From Burkholderia sp. BCC0506 (GTDB lineage Bacteria > Pseudomonadota > Gammaproteobacteria > Burkholderiales > Burkholderiaceae), in NCBI RefSeq assembly GCF_902833145.1, contig NZ_CADFEN010000006.1, forward strand, positions 1-64,000: a stretch of 64,000 nt of DNA, given 5' to 3'. The position numbers and the translations under genes were made by a program. Positions 29,676 through 38,757 of the stretch are shown here, piece by piece. A model generated the notes under the pieces. The model had not been told where the DNA came from and did no database searches. It saw only the letters and a list, made by a program, of their open reading frames with translations. The stretch's first letter is position 1; every line of letters begins with the position of its first letter.

Positions 29676-29706
29676 GTTTGCAGAGCCGGCTGCGAGGGCC
29701 CGCGGA

Positions 29707-30591
29707 TCAGCGGAACACGACCGTCTTCGTCCCGTTCAGCACGATCCGGTGCTCGACGTGCCACTTCACCGCGCGCGCGAGCGTCACGCACTCGACGTCG
29801 CGGCCGATCGCGGTCAGCTGGTCGGGCGTCATGCTGTGGTCGACGCGCTCGACTTCCTGCTCGATGATCGGGCCTTCGTCGAGATCGGTCGTCACGTAGT
29901 GCGCGGTCGCGCCGATCAGCTTCACGCCGCGGTCGAACGCCTGGTAGTAAGGCTTCGCGCCCTTGAAGCTCGGCAGGAACGAATGGTGGATGTTGATCGC
30001 GCGCCCGGCGAGCTGCTCGCACATGTTCGGCGACAGAATCTGCATGTAGCGCGCGAGCACGACCAGATCGGCCTGGTGCTCGTCGATCACTTCCAGCACG
30101 CGCGCTTCCTGCGCGGCCTTCGCGGCATCGGACGAGCCGCCGACGAGCGGGAAGTGATGGAACGGAATGTTGTAGCTCGCGGCGAGCTGGTAGAACTCCT
30201 TGTGGTTCGACACGATCGCCGGAATCTCGATCGGCAGCTGGCCGGTGCGATAGCGGAACAGTAGGTCGTTCAGGCAGTGGCCGATCTTCGACACCATGAT
30301 CACGACGCGCGGCTTCACGGCCGCATCGTGCAGCTCCCAGCGCATCGAGAACTGTTCGGCGAGCGGCGCGAATTCCTTGCGAAGCGTGTCGAGCGCCGAG
30401 GCGGCATCCACGCCGCCGCCGTCCTGCTCGAAGTGCACGCGCATGAAGAACTCGCCGGTGCGGCTGTCGCCGAACTGCGCGGAATCGAGGATGTTGTTGC
30501 TGCGCTCGAACAGGAAGCCCGAGACCGCGTGGACGATGCCGTGCCGGTCGGGGCACGACAGTTTCAAGATAAAGCTGTGATCGGTCGGCAT
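29707..30591 (-). CDS. purU: formyltetrahydrofolate deformylase
   Basis: 294 aa. N-terminal ACT domain (ILKLSCPDRHGIVHAVSGFLFER) followed by a formyltransferase-fold domain with the family motifs PLVGGSSDAAKAAQEARVLEVI, INIHHSFLPSFKGAKPYYQAFDRGVKLIGATAHYVT and DLDEGPIIEQEV. It hydrolyses 10-formyl-THF to THF and formate, balancing one-carbon pools. Start ATG 30591 has GGGAGTAGCGGTC upstream; another ATG at 30606 is less well placed. Confidence 0.96.
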   Translation of the reverse strand: MPTDHSFILKLSCPDRHGIVHAVSGFLFERSNNILDSAQFGDSRTGEFFMRVHFEQDGGGVDAASALDTLRKEFAPLAEQFSMRWELHDAAVKPRVVIMVSKIGHCLNDLLFRYRTGQLPIEIPAIVSNHKEFYQLAASYNIPFHHFPLVGGSSDAAKAAQEARVLEVIDEHQADLVVLARYMQILSPNMCEQLAGRAINIHHSFLPSFKGAKPYYQAFDRGVKLIGATAHYVTTDLDEGPIIEQEVERVDHSMTPDQLTAIGRDVECVTLARAVKWHVEHRIVLNGTKTVVFR

Positions 30592-30652
30592 GACCGCTAC
30601 TCCCATTGTTTCCGTATTCGTCAAATTGCGCGTTCGCGCCGCGCGGCGCGCG

Positions 30653-31519
30653 TCATGCGGCCGGCACGAACAGCGCGTCGATGCCGGCCGCGTCGGCCGC
30701 CGGAATCCAGCGGTGGCGCAGCAGCGTGTCGAGCGTCGCGAGGCTCGCATCCATCGTCGCGCGGCCCTCGCGCAGCCAGCCGATCACCTCGGGCACGCCG
30801 GCCAGCAGGTGCTCGGCCACTTCGCCGTCCTGGTTGCGCGGCGCGAAGTCGTGCGGCAGCGGCAGGTCGTACACGAAGATCAGTTCGGACTGCGTGCCTT
30901 CCGGCAGCGAATTCAGCACCTGCACCGCCCGGCCCGCGATCGCGCGCGCCGCCAGGTCGGCCGGAATGCCGGCTTCTTCCCAGCATTCCTTCGCGAGCGT
31001 CTCGTGAACGCCCAGCCCCCAGCCGATACCGCCCGCGACGACGTTGTCGAGCATGCCGGGGTCGGTGGCCTTGGTCGCGCTGCGGCGGCCGAGCCACATC
31101 TTCGGCGCGGCCGCGGCGCCCGGCTCGCCCGGCGTAGCCGCATATTCTACGATGCCGTTCACGTGCACCGCATAGGTCTGCGTGCCGAAGAAGCGCGACG
31201 CGGCGCGCTCGATGTACGCGAGCGGCGGATCGTCGAAGCGGTTGCGGATCGCGTAGATCTCGTCGCGCCACCCCGGAATCGCGCCTTCGGCCGCGAGCGC
31301 GCCGATCGCGCTGGCGAGCGCCATGCTGCGCGCATCGACCGAATCGTAGCGCGCCGACAGCACGACGCGCTCGCCGGTCAGCTCGAACACGTCGGGCCAG
31401 CGCGCGAGCTTCGCGACGTCCTGGCGGCGCACCCAGCCGACCGACTGGCCGGCGATCTCGAAGCGCAGGTGCGCGGCCGGATCGAAGCGGCGCGCGGCCG
31501 CGATGCAGGGAAACGTCAT
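30653..31519 (-). CDS. Nudix hydrolase with N-terminal DUF4743
   Basis: 288 aa. N-terminal ~110 residues (DPAAHLRFEIAGQSVGWVRRQDVAKLARWPDVF) match the DUF4743 domain that precedes a Nudix domain in thiamine-pyrophosphokinase-related hydrolases. The Nudix core KECWEEAGI follows GGIGWGLGVHET; it retains the EExG part but lacks a clean GX5E start, as in that subfamily. The likely activity is pyrophosphate hydrolysis on a thiamine-type diphosphate, an inference from family. ATG 31519 lies five bases after the LysE gene stop, so the two are co-transcribed. Confidence 0.85.
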   Translation of the reverse strand: MTFPCIAAARRFDPAAHLRFEIAGQSVGWVRRQDVAKLARWPDVFELTGERVVLSARYDSVDARSMALASAIGALAAEGAIPGWRDEIYAIRNRFDDPPLAYIERAASRFFGTQTYAVHVNGIVEYAATPGEPGAAAAPKMWLGRRSATKATDPGMLDNVVAGGIGWGLGVHETLAKECWEEAGIPADLAARAIAGRAVQVLNSLPEGTQSELIFVYDLPLPHDFAPRNQDGEVAEHLLAGVPEVIGWLREGRATMDASLATLDTLLRHRWIPAADAAGIDALFVPAA

Positions 31520-31524
31520 CGCGC

Positions 31525-32139
31525 TCAGTCCTTCAGCGCGACGCGGATGCCGATCGCGATGAACGTCGCGCCGGCGATCCGGTCGAGCCACACGCCGGCC
31601 TTCGGGCGGCGCTTCAGCCACGCGCCGATCATGCCCGCGCCGATGCCGAACAGCGAGAAGACCGCAGCCGTCTGCAGCATGAACAGCGCGCCGAGCTCGA
31701 ACATCTGCAGCGTCACGCCCTGCGCGCCGTGCGGATCGACGAACTGCGGCAGGAACACGACGAAGAACAGCGTGACCTTCGGGTTCATCAGGTTGCCGAT
31801 CACGCTCTGCCGGAAAATCGTGCCGAGCGGCTGCGGCGGGCGCGCATGCGCATTCGCGAGGCCCTGGCTGCGCAGCGCCTTGATGCCGATCCACACGAGG
31901 TACGCGGCGCCCGCGAGCTTCAGGATCTGGAACGCGAGCGGCGACGAACGCAGCACGGCCGCGACGCCGAGCGCCGCGAGCGTCGTGTGGAACAGGATCC
32001 CCGCCGTGAAGCCGAGCGCGGCGACGAAGCCGGCCGCGCGGCCCTGCGAGATCCCGCGTGCGAGCACCTGCAGGTTGTCGGGCCCCGGCGCGAACGTGAT
32101 CGCGATCGACGTGGCGAGAAACAGCATGAAGTTGGGCAT
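31525..32139 (-). CDS. LysE/RhtB family amino-acid exporter
   Basis: 204 aa with six membrane segments. N terminus MPNFMLFLATSIAITFAPGPDNLQVLARGISQGRAAGFVAALGF has the LysE/RhtB signature PGPDN. The middle has QSVIGNLMNPKVTLFFVVFLPQFV, also diagnostic. These carriers export amino acids such as homoserine, threonine or lysine; the substrate here is unassigned. GAGG precedes ATG 32139. Directly followed by the Nudix gene. Confidence 0.9.
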   Translation of the reverse strand: MPNFMLFLATSIAITFAPGPDNLQVLARGISQGRAAGFVAALGFTAGILFHTTLAALGVAAVLRSSPLAFQILKLAGAAYLVWIGIKALRSQGLANAHARPPQPLGTIFRQSVIGNLMNPKVTLFFVVFLPQFVDPHGAQGVTLQMFELGALFMLQTAAVFSLFGIGAGMIGAWLKRRPKAGVWLDRIAGATFIAIGIRVALKD

Positions 32140-32213
32140 CGTGACCTCGCTGCGGAAGGTGACCTCGGGTGAACCACGGCAAGCCGGAGCGGCGAACTTC
32201 GCCGGACCGGCAT

Positions 32214-32780
32214 TCAGTGGCCGGAGAATTCGGTAACGGTATAGACCGGCAGTCCGGCGTCGCGCAACAGCGTCGAGCCGCCGAGATCGGGCAGGTCGAT
32301 GATCGCCGCGCCTTCGACGACCTCCGCGCCGAGCCGCTGCAGCAGGTTGCGCCCCGCCATCATCGTGCCGCCGGTCGCGATCAGGTCGTCCATGATGATC
32401 ACGCGATCGCCGGGCTTGCACGCATCTTCGTGGATCTCGACCGTCGCGCTGCCGTATTCGAGTTCGTACGATTCCGAACGCGTCTTGTACGGCAGCTTGC
32501 CGACCTTGCGGATCGGCACGAAGCCGACGCTCAGCTCGTACGCGACGATCGGCGCGATGATGAAGCCGCGCGCGTCGAGGCCCGCGACGTAGTCGAGCTT
32601 CGCGTCGACATAGCGTTCGACGAACAGGTCGACGAGGATGCGCAGCGCCTTCGGGCTCTGCAGCAGCGTCGTGATGTCGCGGAACTGCACGCCCGGCTGC
32701 GGCCAGTCGGGCACCGTGCGGATCTGGCTGTGGATGAAGGCGACCGGATCGAGCGGTGCGCCCGGCGACGAATGCGGCAT
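32214..32780 (-). CDS. apt: adenine phosphoribosyltransferase
   Basis: 188 aa. Type I phosphoribosyltransferase fold: [17 protein letters not shown] at about residue 67, the PRPP-binding motif [21 protein letters not shown] near residue 125, and the flexible loop between. It salvages adenine to AMP. Start ATG 32780 follows GGAGAGTTTC. A strong intrinsic-terminator hairpin ends 11 bases upstream of this start, an unusual placement discussed as a finding. Confidence 0.95.
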   Translation of the reverse strand: MPHSSPGAPLDPVAFIHSQIRTVPDWPQPGVQFRDITTLLQSPKALRILVDLFVERYVDAKLDYVAGLDARGFIIAPIVAYELSVGFVPIRKVGKLPYKTRSESYELEYGSATVEIHEDACKPGDRVIIMDDLIATGGTMMAGRNLLQRLGAEVVEGAAIIDLPDLGGSTLLRDAGLPVYTVTEFSGH

Positions 32781-32790
32781 GAAACTCTCC

Positions 32791-32825
32791 GAAAAAAACG
32801 GTGCGCGAAGATCGGGCACCGTTTC
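32791..32825 (-). terminator. intrinsic terminator abutting the apt start
   Basis: On the minus strand AAACGGTGC, 11-base loop, GCACCGTTT followed by TTTTC. It ends the Kef-type antiporter transcript and/or acts as an attenuator in the apt leader. Only about ten bases separate the T run from the apt ATG and the Shine-Dalgarno lies between them. Confidence 0.85.
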
Positions 32826-32857
32826 TGATCAATACGGGTCAGGTCGTGAATCGCGGC

Positions 32858-34864
32858 TTACGCAGCCGCGGCCGGCGGATCGCGCCGATGGCGCGACAAC
32901 CGCTCCTCCGCGAGCGCGAGCGCCTCGGGCAGCCCGCGCAGCACCACGATGTCGCTCGCGCGCAGCTTGGTCTGCGGATCGGGCTCGACGCCGCGGATGC
33001 CGTGCCGGCGGATCGCCGTGACTTCCAGCCCGAGCGCGTACAGCCCGAGCTCTTCCAGCGACCGCCCGACCGCGTCCGCGCGCGCATCGACCGGCACCGA
33101 TTGTAGCCGCACCTGCTCGTGATCGTCGTCGTCCGCGTCGTCCGCGCCGCGGAAATAGCCGCGCAGCAGGCTGTAGCGCTCGTCGCGCATCTCCTCGACG
33201 CGCCGCACGACCTTGCGCATCGGCACGCCGACCAGCACCAGCGTGTGCGACGCGAGCATCAGGCTGCCTTCGACGATCTCCGGAATCACCTCGGTCGCGC
33301 CGGCCGCGAGCAGCTTCTCGAGATCGGCATCGTCGACGGTGCGCACGATCGCGGGCAGCGTCGGTTCGAGCTCGTGCACGTGATGCAGTACGCGCAGCGC
33401 GGACGGCGTGTTCGCGTAGGTGATCGCGACGGCCGCCGCGCGGTGGATACCGGCCGCGAGCAGCGACTCGCGGCGCGCCGCGTCGCCGAACACGACCGAT
33501 TCGCCGGCTGTCGCCGCCGCGCTCACGCGATCGGGGTCGAGGTCGAGCGCGACGTACGAAATGCCTTCCTGCTCGAGCATGCGCGCGAGGTTCTGGCCCG
33601 CGCGGCCGTAGCCGCAGATGATCACGTGGCCGCGCTGCTTGAGGCTTTGCGTCGCGATGCGCGTCATCTGCAGCGACTGCTGCATCCATTCGGTCGACGA
33701 CAGCCGCATCACGATGCGGTCGGCGTTCTGGATCAGGAACGGCGCGGCGAGCATCGACAGCAGCATCGACGCGAGAATCGCCTGCAGCAGCGTCGAATCC
33801 ACCAGATGCCGGTCGAGGATCAGGTTCAGCAGCACGAAGCCGAATTCGCCGGCCTGCGCGAGGCCGATGCCGGTGCGCATCGCGACACCCGGCGTCGCGC
33901 CGAACAGCCGCGCGAGCCCGGCGATCATCGTCGCCTTGAACAGGATCTGGCCGACGAAGAAGCCGAGCACGATCAGCGGATGCTCCCAGATCACGCGCGG
34001 ATCGAGCAGCATCCCCGTCGTCACGAAGAACAGGCCGAGCAGCACGTCGCGAAACGGCTTGATGTCCTCCTCCACCTGATGGCGGAACGGCGTCTCGGAA
34101 ATGAGCATCCCCGCGATGAACGCGCCGAGCGCGAGCGACAGGCCGAAGCGGTCGGTGATGAACGCGGCGCCGAGCGTGACGAGCAGCAGGTTCAGCACGA
34201 ACAGCTCCTGCGAGCGGCGCCGCGCGACCACGTTGAGCCAGCGCGTCATGAAGCGCTGGCCGATCACGAGCAGCAGCGCGAGCGCGATCACGATCTTGAG
34301 CGCCGCGAAGCCGAGCGTGAGCGCGAGATCCTTCGACGATTCGGCGCCGAACGCGGCGATCACGATCAGGAGCGGCACGACCGCGAGATCCTGGAACAGC
34401 AGCACGCCGAAGATGTTGCGGCCGTGCTCGGTCTCGATCTCGAGCCGCTCGGCGAGCATCTTCGACACGATCGCCGTCGACGACATCGCGAGCGCGCCGC
34501 CGAGCGCGATGCTGCCCTGCCACGTGATGTGCACCCAGTGCTCGAACAGCGCGCCGAGCACGAGCGCGAGCACGAGGGTCGCGACGACCTGCAGCAGGCC
34601 GAGCCCGAACACGAGCCGCTGCATCGCCCTCAGCTTCGCGAGCGAGAATTCCAGACCGATCGAAAACATCAGGAACACCACGCCGAACTCCGCGAGGTGC
34701 TCGGCCCGCTCGAGATCCGCCGCGACGCCGAATGCGTGCGGGCCGACCAGGATGCCGACGGTCAGATAGCCGAGCATCGGCGGCAGGTTCAACGAGCGGA
34801 ATACGACGACGCCCACCACCGAGGCCAGCAGCAGCAGCAGGGTCATTTCGAGCGGGGAAATCAC
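32858..34864 (-). CDS. monovalent cation:proton antiporter-2 (Kef-type) with RCK domains
   Basis: 668 aa from GTG 34864, with GAGGACG upstream; a GTG at 34894 would add ten residues. The first ~390 residues form a CPA2 Na+/H+ exchanger domain (SPLEMTLLLLLASVVGVVVFRSL, FGVVFLMFSIGLEFSL, GIGLAQAGEFGFVLLNLI). A TrkA-N RCK domain follows at ~410 (VIICGYGRAGQNLARMLEQEG), then a TrkA-C domain at the end (TKLRASDIVVLRGLPEAL). Such proteins release K+ in exchange for protons under electrophile or osmotic stress. Divergent from kdsD. Confidence 0.92.
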   Translation of the reverse strand: MISPLEMTLLLLLASVVGVVVFRSLNLPPMLGYLTVGILVGPHAFGVAADLERAEHLAEFGVVFLMFSIGLEFSLAKLRAMQRLVFGLGLLQVVATLVLALVLGALFEHWVHITWQGSIALGGALAMSSTAIVSKMLAERLEIETEHGRNIFGVLLFQDLAVVPLLIVIAAFGAESSKDLALTLGFAALKIVIALALLLVIGQRFMTRWLNVVARRRSQELFVLNLLLVTLGAAFITDRFGLSLALGAFIAGMLISETPFRHQVEEDIKPFRDVLLGLFFVTTGMLLDPRVIWEHPLIVLGFFVGQILFKATMIAGLARLFGATPGVAMRTGIGLAQAGEFGFVLLNLILDRHLVDSTLLQAILASMLLSMLAAPFLIQNADRIVMRLSSTEWMQQSLQMTRIATQSLKQRGHVIICGYGRAGQNLARMLEQEGISYVALDLDPDRVSAAATAGESVVFGDAARRESLLAAGIHRAAAVAITYANTPSALRVLHHVHELEPTLPAIVRTVDDADLEKLLAAGATEVIPEIVEGSLMLASHTLVLVGVPMRKVVRRVEEMRDERYSLLRGYFRGADDADDDDHEQVRLQSVPVDARADAVGRSLEELGLYALGLEVTAIRRHGIRGVEPDPQTKLRASDIVVLRGLPEALALAEERLSRHRRDPPAAAA

Positions 34865-34974
34865 GGGCGAAGCGTCCTCGTTCGTCGGGGCCACGGCAAT
34901 GCGGGCGCGGGTGGTGGCGGTGGACAGGCTACCTCGGACGAGTCCGAAGGCCCGGCGCGGCGAACAAACGCCTT

Positions 34975-34983
34975 TGCTATACT
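34975..34983 (+). promoter_or_regulatory. extended -10 promoter element of kdsD
   Basis: TTGC-TATACT: a TGC extension directly before a near-consensus -10 hexamer at 34978-34983. The hexamer ends six bases before the kdsD ATG at 34990, so transcription would start at or within a base of the start codon, predicting a leaderless mRNA. Confidence 0.55.
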
Positions 34984-34989
34984 CCGCGC

Positions 34990-35973
34990 ATGATAGCGAA
35001 AATCAATGATGATCGGGCGCTCGCGCTCGCCCGCGACGTGCTCGACATCGAGGCGGACGCCGTGCGCGCGCTGCGCGACCAGCTCGACGGCGGCTTCGTC
35101 CAGGCCGTGGCGCTGCTGCTCGGCTGCCGCGGCCGCGTCGTGGTATCCGGGATCGGCAAATCGGGGCATATCGCCCGCAAGATCGCGGCCACGCTGGCCA
35201 GCACCGGTACGCCGGCCTTCTTCGTCCACCCGGCCGAGGCGAGCCACGGCGACCTCGGGATGGTCACCTCCGACGACGTCTTCATCGGCATCTCCTATTC
35301 CGGCGAATCGGAAGAGCTCGTCGCGATCCTGCCGCTCGTGAAGCGGATCGGCGCGAAGCTGATCGCGATCACGGGCCGTGCGGGGTCGAGCCTCGGCACG
35401 CTCGCCGACGTGAACCTGAACGCCGCGGTCTCGAAGGAAGCGTGCCCGCTGAACCTCGCGCCCACCGCGAGCACGACCGCCGCGCTCGCGCTCGGCGACG
35501 CGCTCGCCGTCGCCGTGCTCGACGCGCGCGGCTTCGGCTCGGAGGATTTCGCACGCTCGCATCCGGGCGGCGCGCTCGGCCGGCGCCTGCTCACCTACGT
35601 GCGCGACGTGATGCGCTCGGGCGACGACGTCCCGTCCGTCGGGCTGAACGCGACGCTGTCGGACGCCCTGTTCCAGATCACCGCGAAACGCCTCGGCATG
35701 ACGGCCGTGGTCGACGCGGAAGGCAAGGTCGCCGGCATCTTCACGGACGGCGACCTGCGCCGCGTGCTCGCCCGCGACGGCGACTTCCGCACGCTGCCGA
35801 TCACCGAAGTGATGACGCGCAACCCGCGCACGATCGCGCCGGATCATCTGGCGGTCGAGGCCGTGGAACTGATGGAGCGCCACCGGATCAACCAGATGCT
35901 GGTCGTCGATGCCGAAGGTGCGCTGATCGGCGCGCTGAACATGCACGACCTGTTCTCGAAGAAGGTGATCTGA
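34990..35973 (+). CDS. kdsD: D-arabinose-5-phosphate isomerase (KdsD)
   Basis: 327 aa. SIS isomerase domain in residues ~20-170 (VVVSGIGKSGHIARKIAATLASTG, ISYSGESEEL) and two CBS domains at the C terminus (VRDVMRSGDDVPSVG, VMTRNPRTIAPDH). It converts ribulose-5-phosphate to arabinose-5-phosphate for Kdo. The catalytic histidine region AEASHGDLGMV is intact. No ribosome binding site precedes the ATG, in line with the leaderless promoter. Its stop overlaps the kdsC start (TGATG). First gene of the kds-lpt operon. Confidence 0.96.
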   Translation: MIAKINDDRALALARDVLDIEADAVRALRDQLDGGFVQAVALLLGCRGRVVVSGIGKSGHIARKIAATLASTGTPAFFVHPAEASHGDLGMVTSDDVFIGISYSGESEELVAILPLVKRIGAKLIAITGRAGSSLGTLADVNLNAAVSKEACPLNLAPTASTTAALALGDALAVAVLDARGFGSEDFARSHPGGALGRRLLTYVRDVMRSGDDVPSVGLNATLSDALFQITAKRLGMTAVVDAEGKVAGIFTDGDLRRVLARDGDFRTLPITEVMTRNPRTIAPDHLAVEAVELMERHRINQMLVVDAEGALIGALNMHDLFSKKVI

Positions 35974-36509
35974 TGAGCGCAGCGCTGACAGCAGCCGAAC
36001 GCGCGAGCCGCGTGAAGCTGATGATTTTCGACGTCGACGGCGTGCTGACCGACGGCGGCCTGTTGTTTACCGCGGCCGGCGACGCGATGAAGTCGTTCAA
36101 TTCGCTCGACGGCCACGGCGTGAAGCTGCTCGGTGAAGCCGGCATCGCGACCGCGATCATCACGGGCCGCCGCTCGGACATCGTCGCGGCGCGCGCGAAG
36201 GAAATGAAGATCGCGCACCTGTTCCAGGGCGTCGAGAACAAGCTCACCGTGTTCGCCGACCTGATCGCGTCGCTCGGCCTGACGGCCGACGCCTGCGGCT
36301 ACATGGGCGACGACTGGCCCGACCTGCCGGTGATGCTGCGCTGCGGTTTCGCGACCGCGCCGGCCAATGCGCACCCCGAGGTGATCGCCCGCGCGCACTG
36401 GGTGGCCGAGGCCCGCGGCGGCCACGGCGCCGTGCGCGAAGTGTGCGACGCGATCCTGCGCGCGCAGCGCCGCTACGACGCGCTGCTCGCCGCCGCCTGC
36501 GGAGCCTGA
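35973..36509 (+). CDS. kdsC: 3-deoxy-manno-octulosonate-8-phosphatase (KdsC)
   Basis: 178 aa HAD phosphatase. The DXDXT-type nucleophile motif is FDVDGVLTDGG near residue 20, with the second motif ITGRRSD and the C-terminal YMGDDWPDLPVM. It dephosphorylates Kdo-8-phosphate, and with kdsD it supplies Kdo for LPS. The start overlaps kdsD by one base and lptC follows three bases later, so translation is coupled. Confidence 0.96.
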   Translation: MSAALTAAERASRVKLMIFDVDGVLTDGGLLFTAAGDAMKSFNSLDGHGVKLLGEAGIATAIITGRRSDIVAARAKEMKIAHLFQGVENKLTVFADLIASLGLTADACGYMGDDWPDLPVMLRCGFATAPANAHPEVIARAHWVAEARGGHGAVREVCDAILRAQRRYDALLAAACGA

Positions 36510-36512
36510 CCG

Positions 36513-37127
36513 ATGAGCCCGCATTTCCGCTGGACCCAGTTGCTGCCGCTCGTCGCGGTCGCCGCGCTCGCGGGCGTCACCTGGTGGCTGCTGCAGGCCA
36601 CGCTGCCGCCGACCGGCGAGGGCGCCGCGCAGCCGAAGCGCCACACGCCCGACTATTTCGCGGACAACTTCTCGGTCACCGAGCTCGACCAGACGGGCAC
36701 GACCCAGTACCGGCTGACGGCCGCGAAGCTGGTCCATTACGAAGACACCGAAAGCAGCGACCTGACCGATCCGGCCATGCGCGCGTTCCAGCCCGGCAAG
36801 CCGGTCGTGACGACCACCGCGAAGCGCGGCACCGTCAACGGCGACGTGTCGATCGTCGATTTGTACGACGATGCGCGCATCCTGCGCGCCGCCGGCGGCG
36901 GCGACCCGCAGATGCAGGCCGATTCCCAGCATTTCCGGATCTTCGTCAATGACGATGTGATCCAGACCGAAAAGCCGGTTAAACTTCAGCGCGGCCTGTC
37001 GCTCGTCAACGCGACCGACGGCATGAAGTACAACAACGTCACCCGGGTCATCGAGCTTTACGGCAACGTGCGCGGCACGATCGCCGCGGCGGACACGTCC
37101 GGCGGCTCGAAAGGTCAACCCAAGTGA
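36513..37127 (+). CDS. lptC: LPS export protein LptC
   Basis: 204 aa. One N-terminal transmembrane anchor (LLPLVAVAALAGVTWWLLQATL) and a periplasmic beta-jellyroll (PDYFADNFSVTELDQTGTTQYRLTAAKLVHYEDTE, VTRVIELYGNVRG). Inner-membrane partner that passes LPS from LptB2FG to LptA. Downstream lptA begins in the stop codon. Family assignment follows from gene order and the DNFSVT/GxxQYRLTA pattern. Confidence 0.94.
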   Translation: MSPHFRWTQLLPLVAVAALAGVTWWLLQATLPPTGEGAAQPKRHTPDYFADNFSVTELDQTGTTQYRLTAAKLVHYEDTESSDLTDPAMRAFQPGKPVVTTTAKRGTVNGDVSIVDLYDDARILRAAGGGDPQMQADSQHFRIFVNDDVIQTEKPVKLQRGLSLVNATDGMKYNNVTRVIELYGNVRGTIAAADTSGGSKGQPK

Positions 37128-37813
37128 CGCATCCCTCACGTGACTGCATGAACGAACCGTTCCCTCGACAGATTTCCGGCGGCGCTGCGCGCGCCGTCCG
37201 CGCCGCGCTCGCCGCGACGCTCGTGGCGCTCCCGCTCATCGGGCTGGCGCCGCTCGCCCATGCCGAGAAGGCCGACCAGAACAAGCCGATCAACGTCGAG
37301 GCCGACAACCTGACCTATGACGACCTGAAGCAGGTCACGGTCGCGACCGGCAACGTCGTGATCACGAAGGGCACGATCATCATCAAGGGCGATCGCGTCG
37401 AAGTGCGCCAGGACCCGGAAGGCTACCAGTACGCGACGTCGTTCGGCAGCGGCAAGAAGCACGCGACGTTCCGCCAGAAGCGCGAAGGCCTCGACGAATA
37501 CATCGACGGCGACGCCGAGCGCATCGACTACGACGGCAAGCAGGACCTGACCACGCTGACCACCGCCGCGACCGTGCGCCGCCTGCAGGGCACGTCGACG
37601 GTCGCCGATACCGTGCACGGCAGCGTGATCACGTACGACGGCCAGCGCGACTTCTACACCGCGAAGGGCGGCAAGGACGTCGCGGCGCCGGGCAACCCGA
37701 ACGGCCGCGTGCGCGCGATGCTGTCGCCGAAGAACGGCGGCCCCGCGCCGCTGAACGGGGCGCCGGCCAAGCTGTCGCCGTCGACCACGATCCAGGGGGC
37801 GCCGGGCCAATGA
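37124..37813 (+). CDS. lptA: periplasmic LPS-binding protein LptA
   Basis: 229 aa from GTG 37124 (overlapping the lptC stop, AAAGG upstream); an ATG at 37148 is the alternative and both leave a signal peptide ending LAPLAHA. The mature protein has the OstA-like fold ([56 protein letters not shown]). It bridges the periplasm between LptC and LptD. Its C terminus is an unusually long low-complexity tail rich in proline, glycine and alanine. lptB follows with an ATGA overlap. Confidence 0.93.
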   Translation: MTHPSRDCMNEPFPRQISGGAARAVRAALAATLVALPLIGLAPLAHAEKADQNKPINVEADNLTYDDLKQVTVATGNVVITKGTIIIKGDRVEVRQDPEGYQYATSFGSGKKHATFRQKREGLDEYIDGDAERIDYDGKQDLTTLTTAATVRRLQGTSTVADTVHGSVITYDGQRDFYTAKGGKDVAAPGNPNGRVRAMLSPKNGGPAPLNGAPAKLSPSTTIQGAPGQ

Positions 37814-38586
37814 ACGCGCTCCCGAACCGCCAGCCGGCCGGCACGACGAGCTCGCTCGTCGTGCGCAACCTGAAGAAGCGCTACGGCTCGCGCACGGTCG
37901 TCAAGGACGTGTCGCTCGACGTGAAGAGCGGCGAAGTCGTCGGCCTGCTCGGCCCGAACGGCGCCGGCAAAACCACGTCGTTCTACATGATCGTCGGGCT
38001 CGTGCCGACGGACGCGGGCGAAATCTCGCTGAACGGCAGCTCGATCAGCCTGCTGCCGATCCACAAGCGCGCGTCGCTCGGCCTGTCGTACCTGCCGCAG
38101 GAAGCATCCGTGTTCCGCAAGCTGACCGTCGAGGAGAACATCCGCGCGGTGCTCGAGCTGCAACACGGCGAAGACGGCAAGCGGCTGTCGAAGGACGCGA
38201 TCTCGTCGCGCACCGAAGCGCTGCTCGACGAGCTGCAGATCGGCCACCTGCGCGAGAACCCCGCGCTGTCGCTGTCGGGCGGCGAACGGCGCCGCGTCGA
38301 AATCGCGCGCGCGCTCGCGACCAACCCGAGCTTCATCCTGCTCGACGAGCCGTTCGCCGGCGTCGATCCGATCGCGGTGCTCGAGATCCAGAAGATCGTC
38401 AAGTTCCTGAAACAGCGCAACATCGGCGTGCTGATCACGGACCACAACGTCCGCGAAACGCTCGGCATCTGCGACCACGCGTACATCATCAGCGACGGTT
38501 CGGTACTGGCCGCCGGCGCGCCGAGCGAAATCATCGAAAACGAAAGCGTGCGCCGCGTGTACCTCGGCGAACACTTCCGCATGTAA
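37810..38586 (+). CDS. lptB: LPS export ATP-binding protein LptB
   Basis: 258 aa. ABC ATPase of the LptB2FGC exporter. Walker [11 protein letters not shown] near residue 50, Q-loop [10 protein letters not shown], signature [15 protein letters not shown], Walker [17 protein letters not shown]-loop [10 protein letters not shown]. It has a 17-residue N-terminal extension before [13 protein letters not shown] overlaps the lptA stop by four bases. Energy source for LPS extraction at the inner membrane. Confidence 0.97.
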   Translation: MNALPNRQPAGTTSSLVVRNLKKRYGSRTVVKDVSLDVKSGEVVGLLGPNGAGKTTSFYMIVGLVPTDAGEISLNGSSISLLPIHKRASLGLSYLPQEASVFRKLTVEENIRAVLELQHGEDGKRLSKDAISSRTEALLDELQIGHLRENPALSLSGGERRRVEIARALATNPSFILLDEPFAGVDPIAVLEIQKIVKFLKQRNIGVLITDHNVRETLGICDHAYIISDGSVLAAGAPSEIIENESVRRVYLGEHFRM

Positions 38587-38757
38587 CGTCCTTCTCGTGG
38601 CTGGCTGCACCCCGCCCGGCACCGCCGCGCGGGGCTGCGCCCGCTTTGCATCCACGCCCGCGGCGATGCCCGCGGCCGGGCGGCGCGCCGCGCGTAATCG
38701 CGGATGGCTCAACGCGCCTGGGTCGTGGCAAACTGCCGGTATGACTCCCTCCTTGCC

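Noticed and set aside
38701-38757. Sigma-54 (-24/-12) promoter upstream of rpoN
   Set aside because: TGGCTC and TGGCAA occur but not with a GC at the -12 spacing, so autoregulation is not supported.
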